The translations under genes and the position numbers were made by a program. The notes beneath the pieces were generated by a model that worked only from the letters and a program-made list of their open reading frames with translations, had not been told where the DNA came from and ran no database searches. From JAFASC01 sp036265935 (GTDB lineage: Bacteria; Pseudomonadota; Alphaproteobacteria; Rhizobiales; Beijerinckiaceae), in the NCBI GenBank assembly GCA_036265935.1, contig DATAOB010000002.1:1-64000 (forward strand): DNA of 64,000 bases, in the 5' to 3' direction. Position 1 is the first letter of the stretch, and every line of letters starts with the position of its first letter. Of this stretch, positions 62,485 through 64,000 are shown one piece after another.

Positions 62485-64000
62485 TCACATTTCCAGTTCC
62501 TTGAAACGCTCGATCGCCGTGCGCGCATTGAACAGCAATCGCTCCCGCCCGAGCTGCTTATCCAACCCGGAGCGGCGCACCATCTCCAACACGCCGGGAT
62601 TGAGCCCTGCGAGCCAAACGTTGGCGCCTCTCTCCCTCGCGCGCTTGTCGCCATCGATGATCATCTGCAGCGCCGAATACTCAATATCAGGCACGCGACT
62701 GAAATCCAACACGACCACTCGCGGCTCGTACTGTGCCTGAAGGGCGGCGATCTGGTCCGCAACTATTTGCGCATTAAGGAAATAAAGACGCCCCTCTGGA
62801 CGCACGATCAGGAGTCCTTCTATCGTTTCGTCTTCGGGATGATCCGGCGAGAGCGGCCGCAAGACGTCAACCCCGCGCTTGCGCCCAATAATGGATACAC
62901 GCGGATTGGCCGTCTGGCTGGCGAGACCGATGAGAGACAGGATGATGGCAAACACTATGCCCTGCAGGGTGCCGAACGCAAGCACGCAGACAGTGGCCGC
63001 AACAGCCCACCAAAACTCCATCCTGCGCACGCGATAGATCGCGGCAAACTCCGCCGGTTGAATGAGACCGACGGAATAGACGATGACGATCGCTGCCAAA
63101 GTGGCATTCGGGAGGAGCCCGAGGATCGGCGCGAGCAACAACATCGTCGCGAAAGCGGCAGCCGCCGTTACTAGGGTCGCTTTCTGGGAGCGGCCGCCCG
63201 CCGCACGCACGACGCTTGTTTGTGAGGTGCCGCCGCCCGCAGGCATTGCGCCCAGCAGCGCGCCGCCGATATTGGCGGCGCCGGTGGCGATCAATTCGCG
63301 GTTCGCGTTGATGGACGGTTCGCCGCGGCGAATGAAAGCGCGCGCAGCGGCGACGCTCTCGGTGAAACTCATCAGCCCCAGTCCTAGCGCGCCCGGCAGC
63401 AGTGCCCAGACGAGATGAACGTCAGGCAAGGTGAGCGATGGCAGTCCTTGCGGAATATGGCCGACGGTGGAGACGCCCCGCGCAGGAATGTCAAGAAACC
63501 AGGATACGCCGATGGCGCTTCCAACGATGACAAGTGGGGCAGGAGCATGCGGTAGCAGAACTTCCATTGCAATGAGCGCGGCCAGCGTCGCCGATGCGAC
63601 CGCAAGCGTCGGCAGGGACGTCTCGGGAATGTGCTGAACCAGGCTGAGGGCGTCCTCGAAGAACGACTGCTTCGTGACGTGCAATCCGAGCAACTTTGGC
63701 GCCTGATCTAGTAGAATGACGAAGCCGATCCCCGTCTTGAAGCCCGTCAACACCGGCACGGAAATGAAATTCGCGGCGAAACCGAGACGCAGGAGCCTAG
63801 CTACGAGCAGTAACGCGCCGACGACAAGCGTGAGTGTCGCCGTCGCCGCGATGAGCTTCCCCGGATCCTTATCCGGCACGATTAGGTCGAGTTCGGCGCC
63901 AGTCAGAATTGCCAGTGTGGCGGTCGAGGTGACGCTGAGCACGCGTGAAGAGCCGATTAGCGCATAAATGATTGCGGGCGTGAACGCGGTGTAGAGGCCC
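62485..64000 (-). CDS. SulP-family anion transporter with STAS domain (partial)
   Basis: The frame is open at the right edge; upstream codons (GLYTAFTPAIIYALIGSSR) are standard SulP, so the N-terminus lies outside. Multiple membrane segments are followed by a C-terminal STAS domain from about 62850 (EGRLYFLNAQIVADQI ... VVVLDFSRVPDIEYSALQM). The family imports sulfate, bicarbonate or dicarboxylates; here the anion is unknown. Confidence 0.92.
   Translation of the reverse strand, partial: GLYTAFTPAIIYALIGSSRVLSVTSTATLAILTGAELDLIVPDKDPGKLIAATATLTLVVGALLLVARLLRLGFAANFISVPVLTGFKTGIGFVILLDQAPKLLGLHVTKQSFFEDALSLVQHIPETSLPTLAVASATLAALIAMEVLLPHAPAPLVIVGSAIGVSWFLDIPARGVSTVGHIPQGLPSLTLPDVHLVWALLPGALGLGLMSFTESVAAARAFIRRGEPSINANRELIATGAANIGGALLGAMPAGGGTSQTSVVRAAGGRSQKATLVTAAAAFATMLLLAPILGLLPNATLAAIVIVYSVGLIQPAEFAAIYRVRRMEFWWAVAATVCVLAFGTLQGIVFAIILSLIGLASQTANPRVSIIGRKRGVDVLRPLSPDHPEDETIEGLLIVRPEGRLYFLNAQIVADQIAALQAQYEPRVVVLDFSRVPDIEYSALQMIIDGDKRARERGANVWLAGLNPGVLEMVRRSGLDKQLGRERLLFNARTAIERFKELEM

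Overview
The window reads as a chromosomal segment of a GC-rich alphaproteobacterium, most likely Hyphomicrobiales (Bradyrhizobium/Xanthobacteraceae-like). The basis is acnA divergent from ccmA-ccmB, the rpsT-dnaA pair, DUF992 and DUF2125 proteins, an HdeA-type periplasmic protein, a CtrA-type TTAA-N7-TTAA box and many GANTC sites next to dnaA. All assignments come from reading motifs and recalling family sequences; no database search was run.

Layout. 0-6 kb: an unrecognised left-edge fragment, tRNA-Thr(CGT), ccmB-ccmA, then acnA and leuB. 6-10 kb: a tightly overlapping rfbC-rfbB-rfbD-rfbA dTDP-L-rhamnose operon. 10-19 kb: housekeeping genes (ispE, a TPR lipoprotein-like protein, a SleB-type hydrolase, a DUF992 protein, meaB, yjbQ, cysK, an enoyl-CoA hydratase, a DapA-family aldolase). 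19-22.4 kb: rpsT, a 930-bp regulatory-looking gap and dnaA. 22.4-31 kb: DUF2125 protein, a flavin monooxygenase, an MHS-type MFS transporter, rlmB, tRNA-Tyr, and a DUF35/thiolase-like/acyl-CoA dehydrogenase set.

The most notable block is 31.3-36.4 kb. It is a compact operon whose four enzymes match, in sequence and order, the terephthalate 1,2-dioxygenase system tphA2-tphA3-tphB-tphA1, followed by an aromatic-acid MFS transporter instead of the usual tripartite TphC system. A perfect 7-bp inverted repeat lies 30 bp upstream and is a candidate operator. Together the enzymes would convert terephthalate to protocatechuate; the downstream protocatechuate pathway is not in the window.

36-43 kb holds a complete branched-chain/organic-acid ABC transporter (livG-livH-livM-binding protein-livF) ending in an acyl-CoA synthetase gene. 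43-52 kb: a large AsmA protein, a saccharopine-dehydrogenase-like protein, and a three-gene set (acetoacetate decarboxylase, 3-hydroxyacyl-CoA dehydrogenase, class III CoA transferase), then an alpha/beta hydrolase gene broken by two frame disruptions. 52-64 kb: a secreted intradiol dioxygenase, small periplasmic stress proteins (PsiF, HdeA-like), PPK2, an RND efflux pair, an orphan TAXI binding protein, a GNAT acetyltransferase and a SulP transporter cut by the right edge. No insertion sequences, integrases or CRISPR arrays were seen.
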